Shown here: positions 52,503-60,071 of the stretch, piece by piece
Layout of the letters: each line of letters opens with the position of its first letter
Position numbering within the stretch: position 1 is the stretch's first letter
DNA from: Azorhizobium oxalatiphilum
GTDB taxonomy: Bacteria > Pseudomonadota > Alphaproteobacteria > Rhizobiales > Xanthobacteraceae
NCBI RefSeq assembly: GCF_014635325.1
Contig: NZ_BMCT01000011.1
Location: 1-64,000, forward strand
Length of the DNA stretch: 64,000 bases
Direction of reading: 5' to 3'
Program-made: the position numbers and the translations under genes
Notes under the pieces: generated by a model
The model's database searches: none
The model's input: only the letters and a program-made list of their open reading frames with translations
What the model was told of the DNA's origin: nothing

Positions 52503-53462
52503 ATGCGACGGGTCGGTTTCATCGTTTACCCCGGCTTCTCCCCTATGGGATTTGCCGTGAGCACCGCCTTTGAGGTTGCGAACCTGCAGATGCCGGAACG
52601 CGCCTACGACGTGCACATGGTCTCTCCTTCGGGCGGTCCCGTGCGGACATCGCAGGGATTTTCGGTCCATACGGAAGCCTTCGCGGGCGAGCATTATGAC
52701 CTGTTGGTCGTCGGCGGCAGCATGGAGAGCGCATCCCCCGAATTGGTCGATTTTGTCCGACAGGCGCCCGCCTATTGCCGCCGCATCGCCAGCGTGTGCG
52801 TGGCCGCCTTCGTGCTCGCGGAGGCAGGTCTTCTCGATGGGCGGCGGGCGACCACCCACTGGTCTCGCGCTCGGGAATTAAGGGAGCGCTATCCGAAGGT
52901 GAAGGTGGAAGAGGATCGCATCTTCATTTCAGATGGCCCGGTCTGGACGTCGGCCGGGATGACGGCCGGTATCGATCTCGCCCTCGCTATGATCGAGGAG
53001 GACCTGGGGAGGGATGTGGCGCGCTCCTCGGCTCGCAAGCTGGTCCTCTATCATCGCCGCGCGGGCGGACAGTCCCAGTTTTCGTCGCTGCTTGAGCTGG
53101 AGCCGCGATCCGATCGCATTCAGAGCGTGTTGACCTATGCACGCCGGAATCTGGACAGTCGCCTCGGCGTGGAGGAATTGGCCGAAGTGGCGCATCTTTC
53201 GCCTCGTCAGTTCAGCCGCGCGTTTCAGAACGAGACGGGGCAGACGCCAGCCAAGGCCGTCGAGCACCTGCGCCTCGAAGCTGCCCGGGCCATGATGGAG
53301 GACACACGGCATTCCATCGATATGGTGGCGCAGTTGACCGGGTTCGCCGATCGCGATCGGATGCGTCGCGCATTCGTGCGCACCTATGGACAGCCGCCGC
53401 AGGTGATCAGGCGCCAGTCCCGTGGGGCGGATGAAGCTGCTTTTGCGGAAGAGGTCGCATAA
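52503..53462 (+). CDS. GlxA-family regulator (DJ-1/PfpI + AraC HTH)
   Basis: A 319-residue paralogue of the regulator at 27805. The DJ-1 domain reads VGFIVYPGFSPMGFAVSTAFEVANLQ and has a Cys in the nucleophile region (ASVCVAAFVLA), unlike the other copy. The C-terminal HTH pair is VEELAEVAHLSPRQFSRAF and AQLTGFADRDRMRRAF. It is divergent from the SDR gene. Confidence 0.85.
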   Translation: MRRVGFIVYPGFSPMGFAVSTAFEVANLQMPERAYDVHMVSPSGGPVRTSQGFSVHTEAFAGEHYDLLVVGGSMESASPELVDFVRQAPAYCRRIASVCVAAFVLAEAGLLDGRRATTHWSRARELRERYPKVKVEEDRIFISDGPVWTSAGMTAGIDLALAMIEEDLGRDVARSSARKLVLYHRRAGGQSQFSSLLELEPRSDRIQSVLTYARRNLDSRLGVEELAEVAHLSPRQFSRAFQNETGQTPAKAVEHLRLEAARAMMEDTRHSIDMVAQLTGFADRDRMRRAFVRTYGQPPQVIRRQSRGADEAAFAEEVA

Positions 53463-53479
53463 GGTCGGAGCGGCACGGG

Positions 53480-53893
53480 CTATCCGGTCGACGGATGCGT
53501 TGCATCCGCACCTGCTGCAGATTTGCCATTGGCATTTGTAGTCAACGGCTTGCCGTAGAGATCGAGATTGGCATCCCCCCAAGCCTTCAAAGCCATCAGC
53601 ACGGGCTCCATGCTCCGCCCAAGCGGCGAGAGGCTATATTCCACTTTGGGCGGCACTTGTGCATATACCCGGCGGACGATCAGGCCGTCTTCCTCAAGTT
53701 CCCGGAGCTGGCTTGTCAGCACGCGCGGGGTGACGTTTTCCATGTGCTTGCGCAACTCGCTGAAACGGAGCGTGTTGCCTGTCAGCAGATGGAACAGGAT
53801 CACGGCCTTCCACTTGCCGTCTATCAGGCCGATAGCCGCCTCTACAGCGCATCCGGGACTGCAATCGAAACGGGCATGGCGAGCCTTGGCCAT
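53480..53893 (-). CDS. HxlR-family transcriptional regulator
   Basis: A 137-residue winged-helix regulator of the HxlR/YodB type. The DNA-binding part reads IDGKWKAVILFHLLTGNTLRFSELRKHM and VTPRVLTSQLRELEEDGLI. The start at 53893 has AAGGA as ribosome site. Cysteines lie near the start (DCSPGC), as in thiol-sensing YodB-like members. It is divergent from the quinone-reductase gene at 54030, the typical target. Confidence 0.85.
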   Translation of the reverse strand: MAKARHARFDCSPGCAVEAAIGLIDGKWKAVILFHLLTGNTLRFSELRKHMENVTPRVLTSQLRELEEDGLIVRRVYAQVPPKVEYSLSPLGRSMEPVLMALKAWGDANLDLYGKPLTTNANGKSAAGADATHPSTG

Positions 53894-53913
53894 GGGTCCA
53901 TCCTTCATTGAGA

Positions 53914-53933
53914 CAGTATCCAGCATGATACTG
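53914..53933. promoter_or_regulatory. Putative HxlR operator
   Basis: CAGTATC-N6-GATACTG is a perfect 7-bp inverted repeat in the gap between the HxlR gene and the divergent reductase gene. A further GATACT half-site lies at 53946. Position and symmetry fit HxlR binding. Confidence 0.6.
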
Positions 53934-54029
53934 AGTGTGGTGGGCGATACTATGTGAGGTGCTTGTGCGTATTGTCTTTTCTCGAATGTAGGACGATCTC
54001 TCGCTTGAGCAATGCCCTTGGAGTGGCAC

Positions 54030-55043
54030 ATGAAAGCGATTGGATACGAACAGGCCGGCCCTATCGATCGGACCGATGCGCTGGTGGACATCGAACTGGC
54101 CCGCCCCGTCCCCACAGGGCGCGATCTTCTGGTGGAGGTGGAGGCCATCTCCGTAAATCCGGTGGACACCAAGGTTCGCCAGCGTGCGGCTCCGACGGCC
54201 GGCGAGTGGAAAGTGCTCGGATGGGACGCGGTAGGCCGAGTGGTGGAGATCGGCCCGGAGGTCACAGCCTTCAAGGTCGGCGATGCAGTCTTCTATGCCG
54301 GCTCTATCGTGCGGCCGGGTGCAAACAGCCAGTATCACCTTGTAGACGAGCGCATTGTCGGCCACGCGCCGAAATCCCTGTCGAAGGCCGAAGCTGCCGC
54401 CCTGCCGCTGACGGCTATTACGGCCTGGGAAATGCTGTTCGACCGTCTCGACATCCGCAAGCCAGTGCCGGGCGCGGCCAACGCTATCCTCATCGTTGGC
54501 GGGGCTGGCGGCGTAGGCTCCATCGCCATTCAACTGGTCCGCGCCCTGACCGGCGTGACGGTGATCGCCACCGCCTCGCGTCCCGAGACGCAGGCCTGGG
54601 TGAAGGAGCTCGGTGCCCATCATGTGATCGATCATAGCAAGCCGCTGGCGGCGCAGGTGGCAGCACTTGGTATTGGCGCGCCGGCCTTTGTCTTCTCCAC
54701 CACAGAGACCCACCGCCATCTGGCAGAGATTGTGGAATTGATCGCGCCGCAAGGGCGTTTTGGCCTGATCGACGATCCCGATGCGCTGGACGTCATGGGG
54801 TTCAAGCGCAAGGCGGTGTCGATCCACTGGGAGCTGATGTTCACCCGCTCCATGTTCGGGACGCCCGACATGGACGTGCAGGGCAAACTGTTGGACCAAG
54901 TGGCAGGTTTGATAGACGGAGGCCAGATCCGGTCCACGGTCACGGAGACCCTGCGCCCTATCAACGCGGCCAATCTGAAGAAGGCGCATGGCGTGATCGA
55001 GAGCGGCAAGGCCAAGGGCAAGATCGTGCTGGAAGGCTTTTGA
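54030..55043 (+). CDS. Zinc-independent quinone oxidoreductase-type MDR protein
   Basis: A 337-residue medium-chain reductase of the ZADH2/NADPH:quinone reductase-like group: KAIGYEQAGPIDR, VEVEAISVNPVDTKVRQ and the nucleotide site IVGGAGGVGSIAIQLVRAL. The zinc-binding cysteines are absent. The start at 54030 follows a GGAG site. It is divergent from the HxlR gene and probably induced by electrophiles, with the ABM gene downstream. Confidence 0.85.
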   Translation: MKAIGYEQAGPIDRTDALVDIELARPVPTGRDLLVEVEAISVNPVDTKVRQRAAPTAGEWKVLGWDAVGRVVEIGPEVTAFKVGDAVFYAGSIVRPGANSQYHLVDERIVGHAPKSLSKAEAAALPLTAITAWEMLFDRLDIRKPVPGAANAILIVGGAGGVGSIAIQLVRALTGVTVIATASRPETQAWVKELGAHHVIDHSKPLAAQVAALGIGAPAFVFSTTETHRHLAEIVELIAPQGRFGLIDDPDALDVMGFKRKAVSIHWELMFTRSMFGTPDMDVQGKLLDQVAGLIDGGQIRSTVTETLRPINAANLKKAHGVIESGKAKGKIVLEGF

Positions 55044-55123
55044 TGGAGGAGCACCCAGCCGGTGCCCGACAGGGGCTCGGTGGAGCTGGAAGATGAGTTT
55101 GGCAGCTATTGGAAGGAACTGAA

Positions 55124-55438
55124 TTGGGCAACGCATCAACAGGAGAAATCCAGTTGGTCGCACTCTTGACCGCCCGGCAGGGTGGTACGGCGGCCTTACA
55201 GGAGGCGCTAGCCTCCATCATTCCGAGCGTCCGGAGGGAGCCGGGCTGCATTCGCTATGACATGAACGTCGACGTGGAAAATGAGCATCGCATCGTGATG
55301 CTGGAAGGATGGGCAAGCGAAGCGGCTCTGGAGGCCCACGCCAACGCGCCGGCTTTCCGCTCACTCGCCGTACGTTTCGACGAATTACTTGAAGGACCGC
55401 CCATACTCATCAAGTTTCGGTCCATCGATGCATCCTGA
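55124..55438 (+). CDS. Antibiotic-biosynthesis-monooxygenase (ABM) domain protein
   Basis: A 104-residue single-domain ABM protein: IQLVALLTARQGGTAALQEAL, EPGCIRYDMNVDVENEHRIVMLEGWASEAAL and a C-terminal beta strand. The His and Asn of this fold hold quinone- or heme-type ligands. It may oxidise quinol-type compounds as a small partner of the quinone reductase. The start is a TTG preceded by AAGGA by six bases; a longer frame exists. Confidence 0.75.
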   Translation: MGNASTGEIQLVALLTARQGGTAALQEALASIIPSVRREPGCIRYDMNVDVENEHRIVMLEGWASEAALEAHANAPAFRSLAVRFDELLEGPPILIKFRSIDAS

Positions 55439-55530
55439 TGTCGGGGAGCTCAGTATGATGCGTCACGCCCTATGGGGCTGGAAGGCGTGGCCTGAGCAAT
55501 TCGTCAATATGAGAAGTACCAAGAGTGGTA

Positions 55531-55914
55531 CTATCCGAACATTCTCGTCAGGTGATCGATAATGATCGAAGGGTCAAAAGGTTTGCGCAAGAAGCAGAGC
55601 ACCTCTGCCTCGTGCGCCTGCTGCTCGATAATCTCGTTTGGATAGGCTGTGATGAGTATCACGGGGGTGCCCAGTTCCGCGTGCACCCGTCGTGCCAGTT
55701 GAACGCCGCTGGTTCCGGGCAATTGCACATCGCTGATGATGCAGTTTGCCTGACGAAGCGTGGGGGAAGCCAGTAGGGCATCCGCTGTCTCGAATGACAT
55801 GGCTGAAAGCCCAGTGCTGAGTACCAAGGCTTCCAACGAGACCCTCACGTCGGCGTCGTCGTCGACGATGGCAATGAGAGCGGGCGAAATACGCCCGTCG
55901 GACTCTGTTGCCAC
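55531..55914 (-). CDS. Single-domain response regulator (CheY-like receiver)
   Basis: A 127-residue receiver: acidic pocket VDDDADV, phospho-acceptor D62 (CIISDVQLPGTSGVQL), ITAYP and K111 (FLRKPFD). No output domain. It uses a GTG start with AGGAGG nine bases upstream. It is divergent from the FixJ regulator at 56141 and its kinase at 56883. It resembles the receiver at 32813. Confidence 0.9.
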   Translation of the reverse strand: MATESDGRISPALIAIVDDDADVRVSLEALVLSTGLSAMSFETADALLASPTLRQANCIISDVQLPGTSGVQLARRVHAELGTPVILITAYPNEIIEQQAHEAEVLCFLRKPFDPSIIIDHLTRMFG

Positions 55915-56046
55915 CAGACGTGCCTCCTACCTCGCACCGTGCGCCAAGGCATCGGCCTCCACGGTACGGCGTTCTGCCTCGGCCTCCTCACGCCGGGGCC
56001 TGTGACTGTGCTACCCCTTCCTGCGGAGGGGGGCAATCGATGCGAT

Positions 56047-56064
56047 CCCATACTTCGGTATGGG
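56047..56064 (+). promoter_or_regulatory. FixJ-network dyad, copy 4 (CCCATAC-N4-GTATGGG)
   Basis: A perfect 7-4-7 inverted repeat CCCATAC-TTCG-GTATGGG, 77 bases before the FixJ start at 56141. It lies between the divergent receiver and the FixJ gene. A possible -10 (TACAAT) is centred at about 56110, 55 bases away, a longer spacing than in copies 2 and 3. Because the loop is TTCG it could also act as a small hairpin in RNA. Likely autoregulation of the FixJ gene. Confidence 0.6.
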
Positions 56065-56140
56065 TTTGCTCGGTTTGCTGATGCTGGTTTGGGTGTGCCG
56101 AAGCCGTTACAATGCGACGGTCTGGTGGGGAGAAGGAGCG

Positions 56141-56797
56141 ATGGCATCGGGATTTCATTCTGTCGCAGCGCAGCTGGATACCGCGGGAGCGAAATTGGCT
56201 TCATTGGTTTTGGTGGTTGACGATGACCCCGACATGCGAAGCAGCCTAACGGACCTCTTTCTTTCGGTAGGCCTCGATACGAGGGTGTTCGCGTCCACCT
56301 CCGAGTTCCTGGGTTATAGTCTGCCAGACCGGCCATCGTGCTTGGTATTGGATCTTCGCTTGCCTGGGTCCAGCGGTTTGCAGTTGCAAGCCGTCTTGGG
56401 CGAGCAAGGGGTACCCATTCCCATCATCTTCATCACCGGCCACGCGGATGTCCTCACTTCGGTGAGGGCGATGAAGGCTGGGGCATTGGACTTCCTGCCC
56501 AAGCCGTTCCGGGATCAGGAACTCCTGGATGCTGTGAATGACGCGCTGCGTAGGGATGCCAAAAGGCGTGTTGGAGATCGGGAACTCGGCAAGATACGCG
56601 GGCTGGCGGAGCAACTGACACCACGGGAAATAGATGTTCTACGTGGCGTGGGCCGGGGGCTCCTCAGCAAGCAGATTGCCTATGAGTTGGGGATATCGGA
56701 GATTACCGTCAAAATGCACCGCTCTAGTGCTGGGCGTAAGTTGAATGCGATATCCGTTGCGGACATGATCCGTAAAATCGAGCTGCTCGGGCTTTGA
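56141..56797 (+). CDS. FixJ-type response regulator (receiver + LuxR HTH)
   Basis: A 218-residue regulator close to that at 31924. The receiver has VDDDPDM, phospho-acceptor D71 (LVLDLRLPGSSGLQL) and K121 (LPKPFRDQE). The HTH reads TPREIDVLRGVGRGLLSKQIAYELGISEITVKMHRSSAGRKL. The start at 56141 has GGAG just upstream. The kinase at 56883 follows 85 bases later, in the same direction, as the natural partner. It has its own dyad in front. Confidence 0.9.
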   Translation: MASGFHSVAAQLDTAGAKLASLVLVVDDDPDMRSSLTDLFLSVGLDTRVFASTSEFLGYSLPDRPSCLVLDLRLPGSSGLQLQAVLGEQGVPIPIIFITGHADVLTSVRAMKAGALDFLPKPFRDQELLDAVNDALRRDAKRRVGDRELGKIRGLAEQLTPREIDVLRGVGRGLLSKQIAYELGISEITVKMHRSSAGRKLNAISVADMIRKIELLGL

Positions 56798-56882
56798 ATG
56801 TTTGCCTTGATGGCGTTATGCCGGTCCCCGGCAGTCCTGTGATAATTTCCCGTAGGCTGAACAGCGGCGCAGGTCGAAGCGG

Positions 56883-58856
56883 ATGAAATTCTCTAGTGTA
56901 CCGCTTAACGCCGTGCACATCGCCGTCGTTCTGGCGGCTGGCGTGTTCCTACTCGATTTGTTTGCACAGCCGGATGTGACGATGTCCATCCTATACGTGC
57001 TGGTGCTCGTAATAGCAGCTGGCGGCGCTAGTGAACGGCGGATGTTCCAGATGGTCGCCGGCTGTGTTGCGCTGACAATCCTGTCCTGGCTGATCTCCCA
57101 TGGAGCCGCCCTCCTGTGGAGCAGCGTTCTGCGTCTTCTATTTTCTTTGATAACGATTGCCCTGACAGGTGCTCTCATCTTGAGCAAAAAGAAGTTACAA
57201 CGCGTTCGCTATGAGTTGGAAGAAAGTAAATTTGAGTTAGAGAATTTTACGAATTCAGTGCCGCATATTCTTTGGAGGTCGACGCGGGATGCGTATGTTG
57301 ATTTCTATAATAAGCGGTATACGGAAATTATAGGGCGAGACTCCAGAGAGACGATTGCCAATCAGGACTGGATTCTAGATTTTCACCCGGATGATCGGGA
57401 TTGGTTTCTGGAGAGGGTAAAAGGAGCTTTTGCGGAGAAAGACGACCTGAAGGCCGTCTATCGGCTCAAGCATGCTGATGGCAACTATCGCTGGGTCTCG
57501 TTGGTAGCACGGCCCGTTCGTGCGCCTGAAACGGGTGAAATCATTCGCTACTATGGTGGCACGTCCGATGTCCACGAGGTGGTACTCGCACAGCTTCAGA
57601 TCAAGGAACTGAATGAAACGCTGGAGCAGCGCGTCGCTGAGCGCACAGCCGAATTGCTAAAGACCGAGTCTCGTTTCGAGAGCATTTTTGATCTGAGCAA
57701 TCTCACCTTCGCCGAGCAGGACCTCGGCGAGGCGCTGGTGTTGTTACGCAACTTGCACGAGCAGGGTGTCACCGATTTTCGCACCTATATGTCCAGTCAC
57801 CCCGTTTTGCTGGATCGCTGTGTGCGCTCGATCAGAACGGTTCGTGTCAATCGCGCCCTCGCGCGCCTGCTGGGTTACGACACGGTCGAGGCCTTGGCGG
57901 CCATGCCCCCCGAGCAGAATGCCGAGGAGGGGCGTCTCGTATTGATTCACCAACTGGAGATGGCCTTCTACAAGTGGGCGCACATTGAGGGGCGTACGAC
58001 ACTGGTTGGAAGGGAGGGCAGAAGGATCCCAATCCTGTACATGGTGAGCAACCTGTCAGATGGCCGCCAGCTTTCCAGCCATATCGATCTGACCCATCAG
58101 GAGCACATCGAGGAAATGCGATTGGCGGCTCAAGAGGAGTTGGCACGTGCTAACCGTGTCGCGACCGTGGGAGCTTTCTCCGCCTCGATTGCCCACGAAC
58201 TGAACCAACCGATCTCTTCCATTGTGATGGATGCCCAGACAGGCCTTCGCTGGCTTCGGCGCGATGCTCCCGACGTGGCTGCTGCCGTACGTATTCTCGA
58301 GCGCTTGGCACGGACTGCCGATCGTATCGCCGGTATTGTGCAACGAACACGTGACTCCATCGCCAGCGGGCGCCGCACGGTGCAGATCGTAGATGTGTCC
58401 CATATTGCGATGGAAGCGCGCAACCTACTGCGGCGCGAGGCGCGCAATGCCAACGCGACTGTGGAGCTGCGGTTGGCCGAGGCGCCGTGCCTTGTTCGTG
58501 CGGATCCGATCGAATTGCAGCAGGTGTTGGTCAATCTGCTGACGAACGCGATGGACGCCATGCGGGAGCAGGAGGGCGAACGGCTTGTGACCGTGGCGGT
58601 TTTCGCCTCGGAGAGCGAAGTGACGGTATCGGTCGAAGACCGGGGACCGGGCTTTCCAGATGGCGAGATCGAGAAGCTGTTCAAGCCATTCTTTACGACA
58701 AAGCCAAATGGCGTCGGGATGGGGTTGCAGATCTGCAGGACAATCGTGGAGTCTTTCGGAGGAACTCTACACGCACAGAATGGACCGTTGGGAGGGGCTC
58801 TGTTTGAGTTCAGTCTTCCCTCCGCCTCTGTCGCGGCCGTGTCTAGCGAGGTTTGA
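56883..58856 (+). CDS. Membrane sensor histidine kinase, PAS plus atypical PAS
   Basis: A 657-residue kinase. Its roughly 100-residue N-terminus has several membrane helices (HIAVVLAAGVFLLDLFAQ; SILYVLVLVIAAGG). One PAS domain (SVPHILWRSTRDAYVDF...), the atypical PAS (FESIFDLSNLTFAEQDL, GVTDFRTYMSSHP, RVNRALARLLGY) and a kinase with H438 ([13 protein letters not shown]), VNLLTNAMDAM and [11 protein letters not shown] complete it. It matches the kinase at 33573 over most of its length, without two of its PAS domains. Partner regulator at 56141. Confidence 0.9.
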   Translation: MKFSSVPLNAVHIAVVLAAGVFLLDLFAQPDVTMSILYVLVLVIAAGGASERRMFQMVAGCVALTILSWLISHGAALLWSSVLRLLFSLITIALTGALILSKKKLQRVRYELEESKFELENFTNSVPHILWRSTRDAYVDFYNKRYTEIIGRDSRETIANQDWILDFHPDDRDWFLERVKGAFAEKDDLKAVYRLKHADGNYRWVSLVARPVRAPETGEIIRYYGGTSDVHEVVLAQLQIKELNETLEQRVAERTAELLKTESRFESIFDLSNLTFAEQDLGEALVLLRNLHEQGVTDFRTYMSSHPVLLDRCVRSIRTVRVNRALARLLGYDTVEALAAMPPEQNAEEGRLVLIHQLEMAFYKWAHIEGRTTLVGREGRRIPILYMVSNLSDGRQLSSHIDLTHQEHIEEMRLAAQEELARANRVATVGAFSASIAHELNQPISSIVMDAQTGLRWLRRDAPDVAAAVRILERLARTADRIAGIVQRTRDSIASGRRTVQIVDVSHIAMEARNLLRREARNANATVELRLAEAPCLVRADPIELQQVLVNLLTNAMDAMREQEGERLVTVAVFASESEVTVSVEDRGPGFPDGEIEKLFKPFFTTKPNGVGMGLQICRTIVESFGGTLHAQNGPLGGALFEFSLPSASVAAVSSEV

Positions 58857-59629
58857 CGGGAGCGGCTTCTGATTGAGTGGCCCGCTGAACCGCCCGTGTT
58901 TGCGGAGGATCACTCTTCAGGGCGCAGGTCATTACGCGTCAGTCGGACGAAAGCCTGGCAGGCAGCCCAAGCACCACTTGGCGCGACTTCCTGCTGGCCA
59001 TTCGAGATCGCAAATACCCGGTCAGAGGGTATCCCGCCGCCAGCTGACAGGACAGTGCGGGGCAACCGGCAGCCCCGCAAACCCCTTAATCAGATACCTG
59101 TAAATGGATCAAGCCGACCGAAAGTCGAAATTGCGGCTCCTCGGATCAAGTTGGGCTGTCACGGCTGCGGAGAGCGTGTCGGGCGAGGCGAATGAGAAGC
59201 GATTTGTGGGAACTAGGCGCCCGCGCACGCAACCTGACCCTTCCGACCCCCAAATCGTAATCCATCCGAGGACGGCTTTGGGCTCTGTTTTGGTGGGGCT
59301 CTTGCAAAATTTTGCGCGATTTGGTCTCGGAATGGGACCGCAGATCCTCGTGCCGACGGCAAGGGTGCTTGGGGTATTATATTGCCGATCATGCGGCGGC
59401 CGACGCCCCAACCATCGTCGGGCCCTGTGCATGCACGTTGCTGCCTTGCCCCGTTTTTTGAGATGCCAAGCTCTTCGAGCGCGCATGAAATATCCATCCG
59501 CCCCTGCACACAGGCGCGAGAAGGCTTCAGCGCTGAATGGATAGCGCGCCTTCTCGCGCCTGTGCACAGCGTCTTCTCGTCCCACATAACGGACTGGTAA
59601 TTTTTGGTATGTGGACAAAGGGGCCTAAA
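58857..59629. other. Long gene-poor region before the tRNA scar
   Basis: About 770 bases without a gene I can support. Short frames lack family marks. Near its end stand a 17-bp inverted repeat (59509-59564) and a CCACATA / TATGTGG pair. It is the most likely place for an attachment region, but no integrase gene is recognisable here. Confidence 0.5.
59509..59564. repeat. Inverted repeat, 17-bp arms
   Basis: Bases 59509-59525 (CACAGGCGCGAGAAGGC) are complementary to 59548-59564 across a 22-base loop. There is no T run, so it is not an ordinary terminator. It may be a transposon end or an attachment arm. Confidence 0.6.
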
Positions 59630-59685
59630 AGAGCGGCGGTTTCCTAAACCGTAGGCCGGGTGTTCGAGTCACCCCGGGGACACCA
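59630..59685 (+). tRNA. tRNA-Arg(CCU) 3' fragment, probable attachment-site scar
   Basis: Bases 59636-59652 form a 5-bp anticodon arm with the seven-base loop TTCCTAA, anticodon CCT. A T-arm (GGGTG-TTCGAGT-CACCC) and acceptor strand CGGGGAC-A-CCA follow to 59685. The sequence before it (AAGAGC) still fits the end of the D arm. The matching 5' acceptor strand GTCCCCG is not found upstream, so the 5' part is missing and this is not a working gene. Such 3' ends are left at the far edge of islands that integrate into tRNA genes. Confidence 0.75.
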
Positions 59686-59785
59686 TTCTCCTGATTTCGC
59701 TCGTTTTTTGGCCGTTCGCCCGCGCTCTGGCGGGCGCGCGCCGCTTGCGCTACCGTGGTCCGGCAATGAGATCAGGGAGACAGTG

Positions 59786-59974
59786 ATGAGCAGGGATCAG
59801 GAACCGGCACCGAAGTCCGCCGAGGCGCAGGCTGCGGCCGGGACGCAGACCCCGGCGGCGCCGGAGGCGCTGACCGAAACCCAGCTCGATAGCGTGTCCG
59901 CAGGCTATACGGGGACCGTGGACTGGAAGCCGATCCCCGGAGACAAGCCGAAGTCCACGCCCAAGCCGACCTGA
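59786..59974 (+). CDS. Leader-peptide-like small protein
   Basis: A 62-residue protein with ribosome site GGGAG. An acidic, Ala/Pro-rich start leads to LTETQLDSVSAGYTG, which resembles the cleavage region of double-Gly-type or NHLP/Nif11-like leader peptides (usually LTxxQLDxVSGG). A 23-residue tail (GTVDWKPIPGDKPKSTPKPT) rich in Pro, Lys, Thr could be the core. No modification or export genes are adjacent. A terminator follows. It could also be an unrelated small soluble protein. Confidence 0.6.
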   Translation: MSRDQEPAPKSAEAQAAAGTQTPAAPEALTETQLDSVSAGYTGTVDWKPIPGDKPKSTPKPT

Positions 59975-60015
59975 GCCCCACGCGGGCAGCACCGCACGCC
60001 GGCAGCACCGCACGC

Positions 60016-60053
60016 AAAAACGCCCCCGGAGCGTCCGCTTCGGGGGCGTTTTG
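60016..60053. terminator. Bidirectional Rho-independent terminator
   Basis: A strong 10-bp stem (AACGCCCCCG / CGGGGGCGTT) with A and T tracts on the two sides. It separates the leader-like gene from the convergent chemoreceptor gene. Confidence 0.9.
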
Positions 60054-60071
60054 CGTTGGGGCGCGTGCCGG

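Noticed and set aside
58857-59629. Search for an integrase beside the tRNA scar
   Set aside because: No tyrosine- or serine-recombinase motif is visible in any frame, so the island call rests on the tRNA fragment alone.
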